Shown here: piece by piece, positions 1-6,205 of the stretch
How the letters are laid out: every line of letters begins with the position of its first letter
Position numbering within the stretch: position 1 is the stretch's first letter
Assembly: GCA_030147225.1 (NCBI GenBank)
Contig: JASLAI010000088.1
Location: forward strand, 1-6,205
Direction: 5' to 3'
Length of the DNA stretch: 6,205 bases
From: Planococcus sp. (in: firmicutes)
GTDB lineage: Bacteria > Bacillota > Bacilli > Bacillales_A > Planococcaceae
Made by a program: the position numbers and the translations under genes
The notes under the pieces: generated by a model
Database searches by the model: none
What the model was told of the DNA's origin: nothing
What the model saw: only the letters and a program-made list of their open reading frames with translations

Positions 1-379
1 ACGTTTTGGTGAAATGAAGGTCATATTGGTTAACCTGCTAGTGTCAGCAGCGGCGATGATCAGCATCTTGTTTGTCAGCTCTTTTTGGGCGATCATGTTG
101 GTATCAGCAGTATTCTTTACTGCTGCTGCCCTTCTCCGGCCGGCCATCAATACCTTAATTTCCAAACTGGCAGGCGATCAGCAAGGGTTTGCAGCAGGCA
201 TGAACAATGCCTATATGAGCCTTGGCAATATGATCGGACCTGCACTTGCCGGCATCCTTTTCGATATTAACATGAGCTATCCTTATATATTAGGAACTGC
301 CATTTTGATTACCTGTTTTATCATTGCCAACACTTGGTCGATGCGTAAACAGCAGCTTTTGGCCACCAGCCGGAGCTGA
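1..379 (+). CDS. MFS multidrug efflux transporter, NorA/Bmr/Blt-like (C-terminal part)
   Basis: This is the C-terminal ~125 residues of a proton-driven drug exporter of the major facilitator superfamily (DHA1 group) in the cytoplasmic membrane. The reading frame is open to the left edge (Arg-Phe-Gly-Glu precede the first Met at 14), so that ATG is internal and the real start is off the window. About three hydrophobic segments are visible, matching the last helices of a 12-helix MFS protein. The stretch with RPAI, AGDQQGFAAG, SLGNMIGPALAG and LFD closely resembles my recollection of the end of NorA (RPAI, AGERQGFAGG, GNFIGPLIAG, LFD). It ends in a short polar tail with TGA at 377-379. It is convergent with the VWA operon and shares the hairpin at 399-440 as terminator. 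Family assignment is good; the drug substrate cannot be told from this part. Confidence 0.88.
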   Translation, partial: RFGEMKVILVNLLVSAAAMISILFVSSFWAIMLVSAVFFTAAALLRPAINTLISKLAGDQQGFAAGMNNAYMSLGNMIGPALAGILFDINMSYPYILGTAILITCFIIANTWSMRKQQLLATSRS

Positions 380-398
380 ATTATCTAAATTCCATAAC

Positions 399-440
399 AA
401 AGAAAAAGCGAAAAAGAGTCAGCTTCTCTTTTTCGCTTTT
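399..440. terminator. Bidirectional intrinsic terminator between convergent genes
   Basis: A perfect 15-bp stem pairs 404-418 with 426-440 around a 7-nt loop (419-425). The stem is A/T-rich with a GCG/CGC core and a GAG/CTC top. Read on the minus strand, the stem runs into TTTTTCTTT (407 down to 399, the first four T belonging to the stem), a good U-tract for ending the VWA operon. Read on the plus strand, the CTTTT end of the stem is followed by ATTAATT, a weaker tract that can still serve the efflux gene, whose stop lies 24 nt before the stem. The TGA stop of the minus-strand gene (419-421) sits in the loop, so one arm of the hairpin is coding sequence. Confidence 0.9.
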
Positions 441-2992
441 ATTAATTGGTCGACTGCCGCAGGAGAAGAAGGCTCTTCTTTTGTGGCTTTTCTTTTTAAT
501 GCACGTATCGGCAGTCCGAAGCGCCGAAGCGTAATATCTAAGAAAAAAAGGATCATAGCAGCTAACAATAGAAACAGTTGAATTGAACGAACAGTGCCGC
601 TAGTATAAGTCATATCCCTGAAGGCTTCATCCAGCGTGTTCAAGACTTGCCCACCAGTCCGCTCAGCCAAGGTTGTCATCATTGGCATGTTCGCAGCGGC
701 AGTTTGATATTCATCGCCATAAGGGATTGTCAGGCCTGTTTTATAAGCTGCTCCATTTTCATTGCTAATGCTGAAAAAAATCAGACCAGGTTCTGCATCT
801 AGTTTAACGTCCACTTTTCCGGGAGCCCGCGGTTCTGTCTGCAAGGGAACTTCGTTGCCTTGTTCATCAACCGCTGTTACGGTAAGAATTGCCGAACTTT
901 GTGTAGGATCTTCTACCGTATAGACACCTTGTTCTTTCCGTGTCACCGAATACGGAATTTCTTCATAAGCAGGCAACAATTGAGCAGCACTGCGATTCCA
1001 GAAATCCGGCCATCGGCTCCAACTCTGGAAGTCCCCGCTCCACGCTCCGCTGCCCGATGTGTAAGCAATTGTTTTACCAAGGCCATAATTCCAGCTGGCT
1101 AATACCGGATCCCCTTCCTCACTTTCCAATGCCACTGAAGCAGTACTTTTTGCAGTTGTGGCAATATAAGAATTGAGTTGCGGAATTCCATCATTAAATA
1201 AATCATCCCATCTGCTGCTGTAGACAACCGGTGTAAAGGGTTCATCGACAATATACGTCCGTGACATCATAATGGTTTCCCGAGACAAAATCGCAGGAAT
1301 TGTCGTAGCGTCAATCACATCATAAAATCTTCCACTGCCAGTATCGGCCAGTTGTTCCAACAGATTCCGGTCGGCGTCTTGACCAATAGATACGGTAGAC
1401 AAAGTGATATTCTTGTCTTTGCCATTTTCAATCAACGCATTATAATCACTCGAAGTGGCAGATTGGCCATCTGTCAGGAGGATAATGTGCTTTCGCTGCA
1501 ACTCCAAATCTTCCAGTTCCGAATAGGCTTGCTCCAATGAGACATAAATTTCAGTTCCGCCTCCCGGAGTTATTGCGAGAATTTTGTCTACAGCTGCCTG
1601 CGGATCGGACACTTTGGCAGTCGGCAAAATCTCCCATGGCCGGTCATCAAAAGCGATGACACCTAAAGTGTCGTCTGGGCGAAGAAGTTCGACAGATCGG
1701 GCTGCGGCTTCTTTGGCCAACTCCATTTTCATCCCCATCATACTTCCCGAACGATCCATAACAATCATTAAGCCAAGAGACGGCAGTTCATGCTTGCCTT
1801 TGACTTCCATTTCGACCGGCAGCAACCGTTCGATCGGCGTTTTGAAATAACCCCCGAGCCCGAAGCTTTGTTCGCCGCCGACCATCATGAATCCCACGCC
1901 AAATTGCTGTACGGCCTGTTCGATAATCGTCATCTGCTGCTCTCCGACAGCTGTACCTGATACATTATCGAAAATAATAGAATCATAACGAAGAATGGCG
2001 GATAAACTGCTTGGCAATTGGGCAGACGAAAGCTCAGTGACCCGTAAGTTTTCCGTATCCAATAGACCCGGAATCGGACTAGGTTCACCACCATTGACCA
2101 CCAGCACTTCCGGACTTCCAGAAACTTCGGTAATGCTTGCCAATGAGTTGTTTTCGAGAAAAGCATCAGCAGCTGTTTCCACACGAACTTCGTATTTCAA
2201 CAAGCCTTCTGAACTCGCTGGGTATGAATAATTGAAGACATTTTGGCCTTCCGACAATTCGATTTCTTTCGTATCCAAATCACGGTCATTAACAGAAAAA
2301 ATCAATTTAGCCTCGGCTTCTGTATCTGAATCGACCGTCACAGAAAAAGATTGAGCTTCTCCCAAAAATGCACGCGACGGTGTTTCGAAGCGGCTAACGG
2401 CGAGATCGTTCTGCACCGATTGTTCAATTGGCCACACATCCACCTGCAGCCGCTCGGACTCGAGCCGGTTTAGGCTTTCAATGGCAGAAGATCGGGTTTC
2501 ATTGCCATCAGTCAGGAGCACGAGTCTTGTTGCAAGATCCGTATTTCCGCTATTCGAAGCAAGTTCTAATGCACGGGCGATGTTCGTGTGTCCGTTTTGT
2601 ACAGCCGCTAATTCCGCCGGCAAGGTCTGCGGCTCTTTCGTCATCGGCAACAGACTGTGAAAATCTTCTGCAAATGTATAAACGGCAACCGATTGATGAT
2701 CTTTTTTTGAGTCTAGTGCATTTTCTACCGCCAGAGTCATTTCAGTCTCCATTCCTTTAAGAGAAGCTGAACGGTCCATTAGGAAAATGACTTGTTCTTC
2801 TTTAACGGAACGAAGAAGAGATGGCGAGGCTAATGCAAAAATCAGTAAAACAACAACTGCTATCCGCAGAAGAAAAACAATTTTTCGCAACTTGGAACTG
2901 TCTCTAAAAGTCTTTAATCCCAACCAGCCAAAATAAACGAGTGCAGGAAGAAGCAATAACAGCCATAAGGGTTCATCGAGTCGCAATTCCAC
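419..2992 (-). CDS. Large membrane protein with two VWA domains and a glutamine-amidotransferase-like domain
   Basis: This 857-residue protein is the last gene of the operon. Two N-terminal membrane helices (about 9-26 and 37-58) are joined by a basic loop, and a third helix spans about 803-821 before a basic C-terminal tail. The positive charges predict residues ~60-800 on the outer face. VWA domain 1 (about 66-190) has D73-S75-S77, T136 and D162; VWA domain 2 (about 405-575) has D413-S415-S417, T480 and D508, so both MIDAS sites look complete. Between them, about 294-395 resembles a class I glutamine-amidotransferase fold (VLVVNGG, then GGEQSFGLGGY and LLPVE), but no cysteine occurs anywhere in the protein, so it cannot be an amidotransferase of the usual type. 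The region 630-672, rich in Trp and Gly, matches the segment often following VWA in this family. The start is GTG at 2990-2992, chosen because a strong ribosome binding site lies 7 nt upstream. Its ligand is unknown. Confidence 0.9.
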   Translation of the reverse strand: MELRLDEPLWLLLLLPALVYFGWLGLKTFRDSSKLRKIVFLLRIAVVVLLIFALASPSLLRSVKEEQVIFLMDRSASLKGMETEMTLAVENALDSKKDHQSVAVYTFAEDFHSLLPMTKEPQTLPAELAAVQNGHTNIARALELASNSGNTDLATRLVLLTDGNETRSSAIESLNRLESERLQVDVWPIEQSVQNDLAVSRFETPSRAFLGEAQSFSVTVDSDTEAEAKLIFSVNDRDLDTKEIELSEGQNVFNYSYPASSEGLLKYEVRVETAADAFLENNSLASITEVSGSPEVLVVNGGEPSPIPGLLDTENLRVTELSSAQLPSSLSAILRYDSIIFDNVSGTAVGEQQMTIIEQAVQQFGVGFMMVGGEQSFGLGGYFKTPIERLLPVEMEVKGKHELPSLGLMIVMDRSGSMMGMKMELAKEAAARSVELLRPDDTLGVIAFDDRPWEILPTAKVSDPQAAVDKILAITPGGGTEIYVSLEQAYSELEDLELQRKHIILLTDGQSATSSDYNALIENGKDKNITLSTVSIGQDADRNLLEQLADTGSGRFYDVIDATTIPAILSRETIMMSRTYIVDEPFTPVVYSSRWDDLFNDGIPQLNSYIATTAKSTASVALESEEGDPVLASWNYGLGKTIAYTSGSGAWSGDFQSWSRWPDFWNRSAAQLLPAYEEIPYSVTRKEQGVYTVEDPTQSSAILTVTAVDEQGNEVPLQTEPRAPGKVDVKLDAEPGLIFFSISNENGAAYKTGLTIPYGDEYQTAAANMPMMTTLAERTGGQVLNTLDEAFRDMTYTSGTVRSIQLFLLLAAMILFFLDITLRRFGLPIRALKRKATKEEPSSPAAVDQLIKAKKRS

Positions 2993-4706
2993 GGCGGTAC
3001 ACCTCCCATTCCAAAGCGACCAGCAGCAAGATCAACAATATGATAAATGGCACAAACGAAAAGCGAACTGTGTCTTGCGCGGCTTTCGCTTGCCCCATGG
3101 TGTAGCTTGAACCGGCTAAAAGTGTTTTCTCTTCGCCAGACAATTGAACAATCATCGCCAAAGTCTGATCTTCCCCGATTACTTCATAAATTCCTGGTTC
3201 AGCGGGGGCGACAAATGGTCCGCTCCCCTCAATATAGGAATGGCTATAGTCACCGTCTTTAAATATCTCCCATTCCCCAGCCTCCGAAGCTAACGATACG
3301 GAGCGGTGCTCATTGGGCTGAAAGAATCCAAGAAATTCCGCATCCCCCGCTAAACTGTCCATGGCAGACCATAAGAACAAGGGAAATGAAGGAAAAAGTG
3401 GCCAGTCAGTCAACTCAACGTCCGTCAGCACCACGATGTCTCCTTTTGGCGAGAGTTGGATAAACGGATGACCGTCAATTTCAGCTATCGTTTCGAAACT
3501 TTCAAATGGTGGATAAAGCTGTGAAACATATACTTCCTCCAATGATGCATAGGAGAATAGCGGATGCGCTTGTGTTTCGACTTGTCCTGATACTTCAAAT
3601 GTGTTTTCATCGTTTCGCCCAAACAACAGGATGGGTGTACGGCCATCCAACAACTCGCTCTGGTTGGTGACAAGCGGCATTCCCATATCCGACTGAAGTT
3701 GGCCAGATTCCGCCAATTGAACTTCCAGACCGGTCGACCGGTAGCCGCTGGCGATCAATTCATGCAAAGCCGAGTCAATCACTACCGCATTACCTGGAGG
3801 CGCCGAATAAGTCGCCATCGTGTTATCAGCCGCATACTCATCGTCCACTTCAACAATCGCCTGCCAGAGCTTTTCATTCGGCAGTTCTTCAAAAGGAACA
3901 AGCAATTCCTGAGCAGGCTCCAGCTCCACTTCAACTATTTTTTCCGTATTTGCTGATGATAGGCGGACTGTCGCCGGCAACGATTCCTTGCTATTGTTCA
4001 CCAGCTGGACAATGCCTCTGGCTCCTTCTGCAGTTTCCGAAATGCCGAATTGGCGGATCGAAACATTTCGCAGCGTTTCATCGAATCCGTGAACGCGGTA
4101 GCTCTGTCCTGTTTTATTGGCCAGAACAGCGCGGTCCAACGCATCAGTAAAGATGTGAATAACAGTCGAATCACTTTCAGCCAGTGTATCCGCAAATAAA
4201 ATCGTCTGTTCCATTTCGGCATTTTCATAGCTGATTGCTAATTGATCGATTGCTTTTTCGACCGTCCCAATATCCTGTTCTTGCCGAACCACCACGCTCG
4301 GACTTTCGCCAGTTGTAATGATAGTGACCGGCTTGCCGCCAGCTTGTTGCGCCAGATTTTTCATCTCCTGCTGGTGCTTTTTAAAATGAGACGGTGACCC
4401 CGCCAGCATTGTGGCTGACGTATCCACCACAAAAATGAAGTCATTGCCAGCAAGTGTTTCCGATTCGCTGAAAGGTCCCAACACCCCCAGAACACACAGC
4501 AATAACGCCGCCAACTGCAGGTAGAACAATAAGTGGTGCTGCAGTTTTTTCAAATAAGGTGATGCCTGCAACTCTCTCATTCGCTCCTGCCAGAATAGGA
4601 TCGACGATACCTGCTGGTCCTTGTATTTTTTCCTGAAGAAATAGTAGAGGATCACGGCCAGCGGCATAACTGCTGTCCAGATCATTCCCCAATTCGATGC
4701 CCCCAT
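2973..4706 (-). CDS. BatA-type membrane protein with one VWA domain
   Basis: This is a 577-residue membrane protein with the layout of BatA/aerotolerance-type proteins: helix 1 (about 8-24), a basic cytoplasmic loop containing a VSSILFW segment (33-39), helix 2 (about 58-78), a large predicted extracytoplasmic region, and helix 3 (about 549-566) ending in a short basic tail. A VWA domain follows helix 2 at about 87-205. Its first MIDAS motif reads D95-T-S97-A-T99 and a TDA with D188 fills the later acidic position, but the middle Thr/GGT motif is not evident, so metal binding is uncertain. Residues ~213-300 look like a beta-rich Ig/CARDB-like domain (VRLS, VEVELEPAQ). A WPLFPSFPLFLW segment (435-446) is typical of the family. 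The ATG at 4704-4706 is preceded by GAGGTG with a 7-nt spacer. The exact role is unknown; together with the next gene it probably forms a membrane complex. Confidence 0.86.
   Translation of the reverse strand: MGASNWGMIWTAVMPLAVILYYFFRKKYKDQQVSSILFWQERMRELQASPYLKKLQHHLLFYLQLAALLLCVLGVLGPFSESETLAGNDFIFVVDTSATMLAGSPSHFKKHQQEMKNLAQQAGGKPVTIITTGESPSVVVRQEQDIGTVEKAIDQLAISYENAEMEQTILFADTLAESDSTVIHIFTDALDRAVLANKTGQSYRVHGFDETLRNVSIRQFGISETAEGARGIVQLVNNSKESLPATVRLSSANTEKIVEVELEPAQELLVPFEELPNEKLWQAIVEVDDEYAADNTMATYSAPPGNAVVIDSALHELIASGYRSTGLEVQLAESGQLQSDMGMPLVTNQSELLDGRTPILLFGRNDENTFEVSGQVETQAHPLFSYASLEEVYVSQLYPPFESFETIAEIDGHPFIQLSPKGDIVVLTDVELTDWPLFPSFPLFLWSAMDSLAGDAEFLGFFQPNEHRSVSLASEAGEWEIFKDGDYSHSYIEGSGPFVAPAEPGIYEVIGEDQTLAMIVQLSGEEKTLLAGSSYTMGQAKAAQDTVRFSFVPFIILLILLLVALEWEVYRRGIATR
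2993..3007 (-). promoter_or_regulatory. Strong ribosome binding site inside the upstream gene, setting a GTG start
   Basis: On the minus strand GGGAGGTG (3007 down to 3000) is followed by a 7-nt spacer and GTG at 2992-2990. The site lies wholly within the last codons of the BatA-type gene (Trp-Glu-Val-Tyr-Arg-Arg), 20 nt of which overlap the start of the next gene. This fixes GTG as the initiation codon and suggests coupled re-initiation by ribosomes finishing the upstream gene. Confidence 0.85.
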
Positions 4707-4720
4707 GCCGCTTCACCTCA
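4707..4720 (-). promoter_or_regulatory. Ribosome binding site overlapping the DUF58 stop codon
   Basis: On the minus strand TGAGGTG (4720 down to 4714) contains both the TGA stop of the DUF58 gene and the GAGGTG binding site for the next gene, with 7 nt (AAGCGGC) before the ATG. This fusion of stop and ribosome binding site supports co-translation and confirms the chosen start. Confidence 0.82.
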
Positions 4721-5578
4721 TTTAATCCAATTTTTTCGAACCATTTGCTGAAATAACACTTGCTCTATTCCATCTTCCACATGCACTGGCAAATAGGCGA
4801 TTCCATATGTTTGGCAAAGTGATTCCAGCCCTTTTGTGTGAAGTTCACTTTGATGCCGGTACGTACGGAGCGCTTCTTCTGTTACTGTGACATTTAGCAC
4901 CTGCTCGGTTTCGTCATCAATAAAGCGAATATCTCCTTTGTAAGAAGGAGTCCGCTCTTCTTCTGTACTGATGTGGACAAAGCGAATATCGTGCGCATAC
5001 GCTGGAGCCTGTCCGAAAAAAACTTGCCAGTCTTCCAACGGCTCAAGGCCATCCGAGACGATAAATAGAACCGTGGAATCTTTTGCTGTATGGAAGCTTG
5101 CTTGTTTCGCAAAAGACAAGTTGGCCGGTTCTAAAACCGAAGACATGAAATGTTCAAACAGCTTTCTGGCCGACTTCCCTTTTTTGCGGAAAGGCACCGC
5201 TTGTTTTTGGCCGGCTGAAACCGTCAAACGGTCATCACTTGCCAACACCATTACGCCTAGAGAATACGCCAGCTGTTTGGCAAACAGCCATTTATTGTTC
5301 ATTGATTTGGAGCTATCAAGCAGTATATGAATGCGCATTTCCTGCTCATCTAAAAAGCGTTTAATATAAACGCGCTCGGTCCGTGCGTAAACGTTCCAAT
5401 CAATGTGGCGGACATCATCTCCTGGATGGTATTCACGGAAATCAGAAAAATCCAGGGAACTGCCGAACCGCATCGATCGGTGGGAGCCTTTATGATGCCC
5501 CCTGATTTTCGCTTTAGAGCCGACGGCATAGCGGCTGATGCGTGAACCCCAATCGGCAGGCAACTTCAGGGAGCTCAT
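4718..5578 (-). CDS. DUF58 domain-containing protein, short soluble form
   Basis: This is a 286-residue DUF58 protein, the usual genetic partner of MoxR ATPases. The family signature is clear at residues 39-67: Gly-Ser-Ser-Leu-Asp-Phe-Ser-Asp, then Arg-Glu-Tyr, PGDDVRHIDW and NVYAR. Right after it comes a VWA-like fold with a MIDAS motif D88-S-S90-K-S92 and an acidic SDG at 175-177. No membrane helix or signal peptide is visible, so it should be cytoplasmic. Many DUF58 proteins, including longer ones of about 400 residues, carry two N-terminal helices that this one lacks. The ATG at 5576-5578 overlaps the MoxR stop as ATGA. A weak AGGGAAAGG site lies 9 nt upstream, so translation may depend on coupling to MoxR. 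The family's biochemical role is not established; adaptor between MoxR and the membrane VWA proteins is a guess from context. Confidence 0.92.
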   Translation of the reverse strand: MSSLKLPADWGSRISRYAVGSKAKIRGHHKGSHRSMRFGSSLDFSDFREYHPGDDVRHIDWNVYARTERVYIKRFLDEQEMRIHILLDSSKSMNNKWLFAKQLAYSLGVMVLASDDRLTVSAGQKQAVPFRKKGKSARKLFEHFMSSVLEPANLSFAKQASFHTAKDSTVLFIVSDGLEPLEDWQVFFGQAPAYAHDIRFVHISTEEERTPSYKGDIRFIDDETEQVLNVTVTEEALRTYRHQSELHTKGLESLCQTYGIAYLPVHVEDGIEQVLFQQMVRKNWIK

Positions 5579-6205
5579 TTCAGAACGCCTTTCCCTGCCG
5601 TGCTGAGAACCAAATCGATCAATTCATCCGCTTCTTTGCCAATTGCTTCAGCTTCATAATTCAATAATAGACGATGACGCAATACAGGTTTAGCCACATA
5701 TTTCAAATCACCTATCGACACATGGTATCGCCCTTCCATCAATGCACGGGCTTTAGCAAGCTTTATCAGACTCTGCAATCCGCGCGGACCGCTGCCGTAC
5801 TGAACAAACTGCTGAACCTGCTCGTGCTCTGAATGTTGCGGGTGGGTATTTTGAATAATATCTACAGCTACCATAAGAATATCTTCTGCTATTAATACCT
5901 CTTTGACCATCTGCTGGGCCTCGATCAAAGCGGCAGTGTTCATTTTTTTGCTGAGGCTGATCGTTTCAGCCCCTGTCGTCCGCCGGCTGATTTCAGCAAG
6001 CTCTTGGCGGTTGGGATAGGAAACAAGGATTTTGCATAAAAAACGGTCCATTTGTGCTTCAGGCAAGGGGTATGTCCCTTCCATTTCAATTGGATTTTGT
6101 GTCGCCAAAACAAAGAAAGGCTTTGCCATTTTTTTGGTATCACCAAGAATGGTGACCGTTTTTTCTCCCATTGCTTCTAACAGTGCACTTTGAGTTTTAG
6201 GAGTA
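5575..6205 (-). CDS. MoxR-family AAA+ ATPase (C-terminal ~209 residues; N-terminus off window)
   Basis: This is the C-terminal two thirds of a MoxR-type AAA+ ATPase, a cytoplasmic ring-forming chaperone that remodels partner proteins using ATP. The frame stays open to the right edge: the residues before the Met at 6171 read TPKTQSALLEA, the conserved MoxR block just after Walker B, so that Met is internal. Visible motifs are sensor 1 in LATQNP, the EMEGTYPLPEAQMDRF block with the Arg-finger region, and sensor 2 at GSGPRG, followed by the helical lid (LAKARAL, then GRYHVSIGDL and LRHRLLL). MoxR proteins usually run about 310-330 residues, so roughly 100-120 residues, including Walker A, lie outside the window. 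It is the most upstream gene seen in the operon and overlaps the DUF58 start by 4 nt. It very probably acts on the VWA-fold products of the genes behind it. Confidence 0.94.
   Translation of the reverse strand, partial: TPKTQSALLEAMGEKTVTILGDTKKMAKPFFVLATQNPIEMEGTYPLPEAQMDRFLCKILVSYPNRQELAEISRRTTGAETISLSKKMNTAALIEAQQMVKEVLIAEDILMVAVDIIQNTHPQHSEHEQVQQFVQYGSGPRGLQSLIKLAKARALMEGRYHVSIGDLKYVAKPVLRHRLLLNYEAEAIGKEADELIDLVLSTAGKGVLK
5579..5596 (-). promoter_or_regulatory. Weak ribosome binding site before the DUF58 gene, with ATGA overlap
   Basis: On the minus strand AGGGAAAGG (5596 down to 5588) lies 9 nt before the ATG at 5578. It matches the anti-Shine-Dalgarno sequence less well than the sites of the two downstream genes. 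The start and the MoxR stop share ATGA (5578 down to 5575), the classic arrangement for termination-reinitiation coupling. Confidence 0.55.

Noticed and set aside
14..379. ATG at 14 as the start of a small complete 121-residue protein
   Set aside because: The frame is open upstream to the window edge and the protein aligns with the C-terminal part of NorA-like pumps; no ribosome binding site precedes this ATG.
380..418. Small RNA or attachment site between the convergent genes
   Set aside because: The 39-nt gap is fully accounted for by the 3' end of the efflux transcript and one arm of the terminator; no repeats flank it.
324..581. 85-residue plus-strand reading frame running through the terminator
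   Set aside because: It overlaps the efflux gene end, the hairpin and the antisense of the two-VWA gene, has no ribosome binding site and no recognisable domain.
2428..2760. 110-residue plus-strand frame antisense to the first VWA domain
   Set aside because: It is opposite conserved VWA coding sequence, with low-complexity content and no family resemblance.
4971..5330. 119-residue plus-strand frame antisense to DUF58
   Set aside because: It lies entirely opposite a well-supported DUF58 gene; composition is that of an antisense shadow and no start signal is evident.
5575..6171. ATG at 6171 as the MoxR start
   Set aside because: The residues before it (TPKTQSALLEA) belong to the conserved MoxR core, so the gene continues off the window.
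419..6205. The MoxR–VWA operon as an anti-phage defence island
   Set aside because: MoxR–VWA pairs do occur in some conflict systems, but there is no effector (nuclease, protease, pore-former), no mobile element nearby, and the gene set matches the common housekeeping-type MoxR–DUF58–BatA neighbourhood.

Overview
The window looks like low- to mid-GC Gram-positive DNA from the Bacillota, most likely order Bacillales. The evidence is strong GGAGG-type ribosome binding sites, tight head-to-tail gene packing, a NorA/Bmr-like efflux pump, and a MoxR–DUF58–VWA operon. A Planococcus-like relative is plausible, but this is an inference from style and family resemblance; no marker gene is present.

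Layout: positions 1-379 on the plus strand hold the 3' end of an MFS drug-efflux transporter that begins outside the window. It converges on a four-gene minus-strand operon covering the rest (6205 down to 419). In transcription order the operon encodes a MoxR-family AAA+ ATPase (N-terminus off the window), a soluble DUF58 protein, a BatA-type membrane protein with a VWA domain, and a large membrane protein with two VWA domains flanking a glutamine-amidotransferase-like domain. A bidirectional hairpin terminator sits at 399-440, and its minus-strand half lies inside the last codons of the final operon gene. There is no gene-free stretch over 300 bases; the longest intergenic gap is the 39 bases between the two convergent stop codons. 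The operon promoter must lie beyond position 6205.

How the genes work together: the four genes are joined by a 4-nt ATGA overlap, an 11-nt gap and a 20-nt overlap, so they are almost certainly co-transcribed and partly translationally coupled. In related systems MoxR ATPases act as chaperones or remodelling motors for VWA-domain partners that bind ligands through a metal-ion-dependent adhesion site (MIDAS). Here the ATPase and the DUF58 protein should be cytoplasmic, while the three VWA modules of the two membrane proteins are predicted to lie outside the membrane. The module could therefore assemble or monitor something at the cell envelope. This is a known, widespread gene neighbourhood whose function is poorly understood. 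I found no mobile element, CRISPR array, RNA gene or clearly new gene type.
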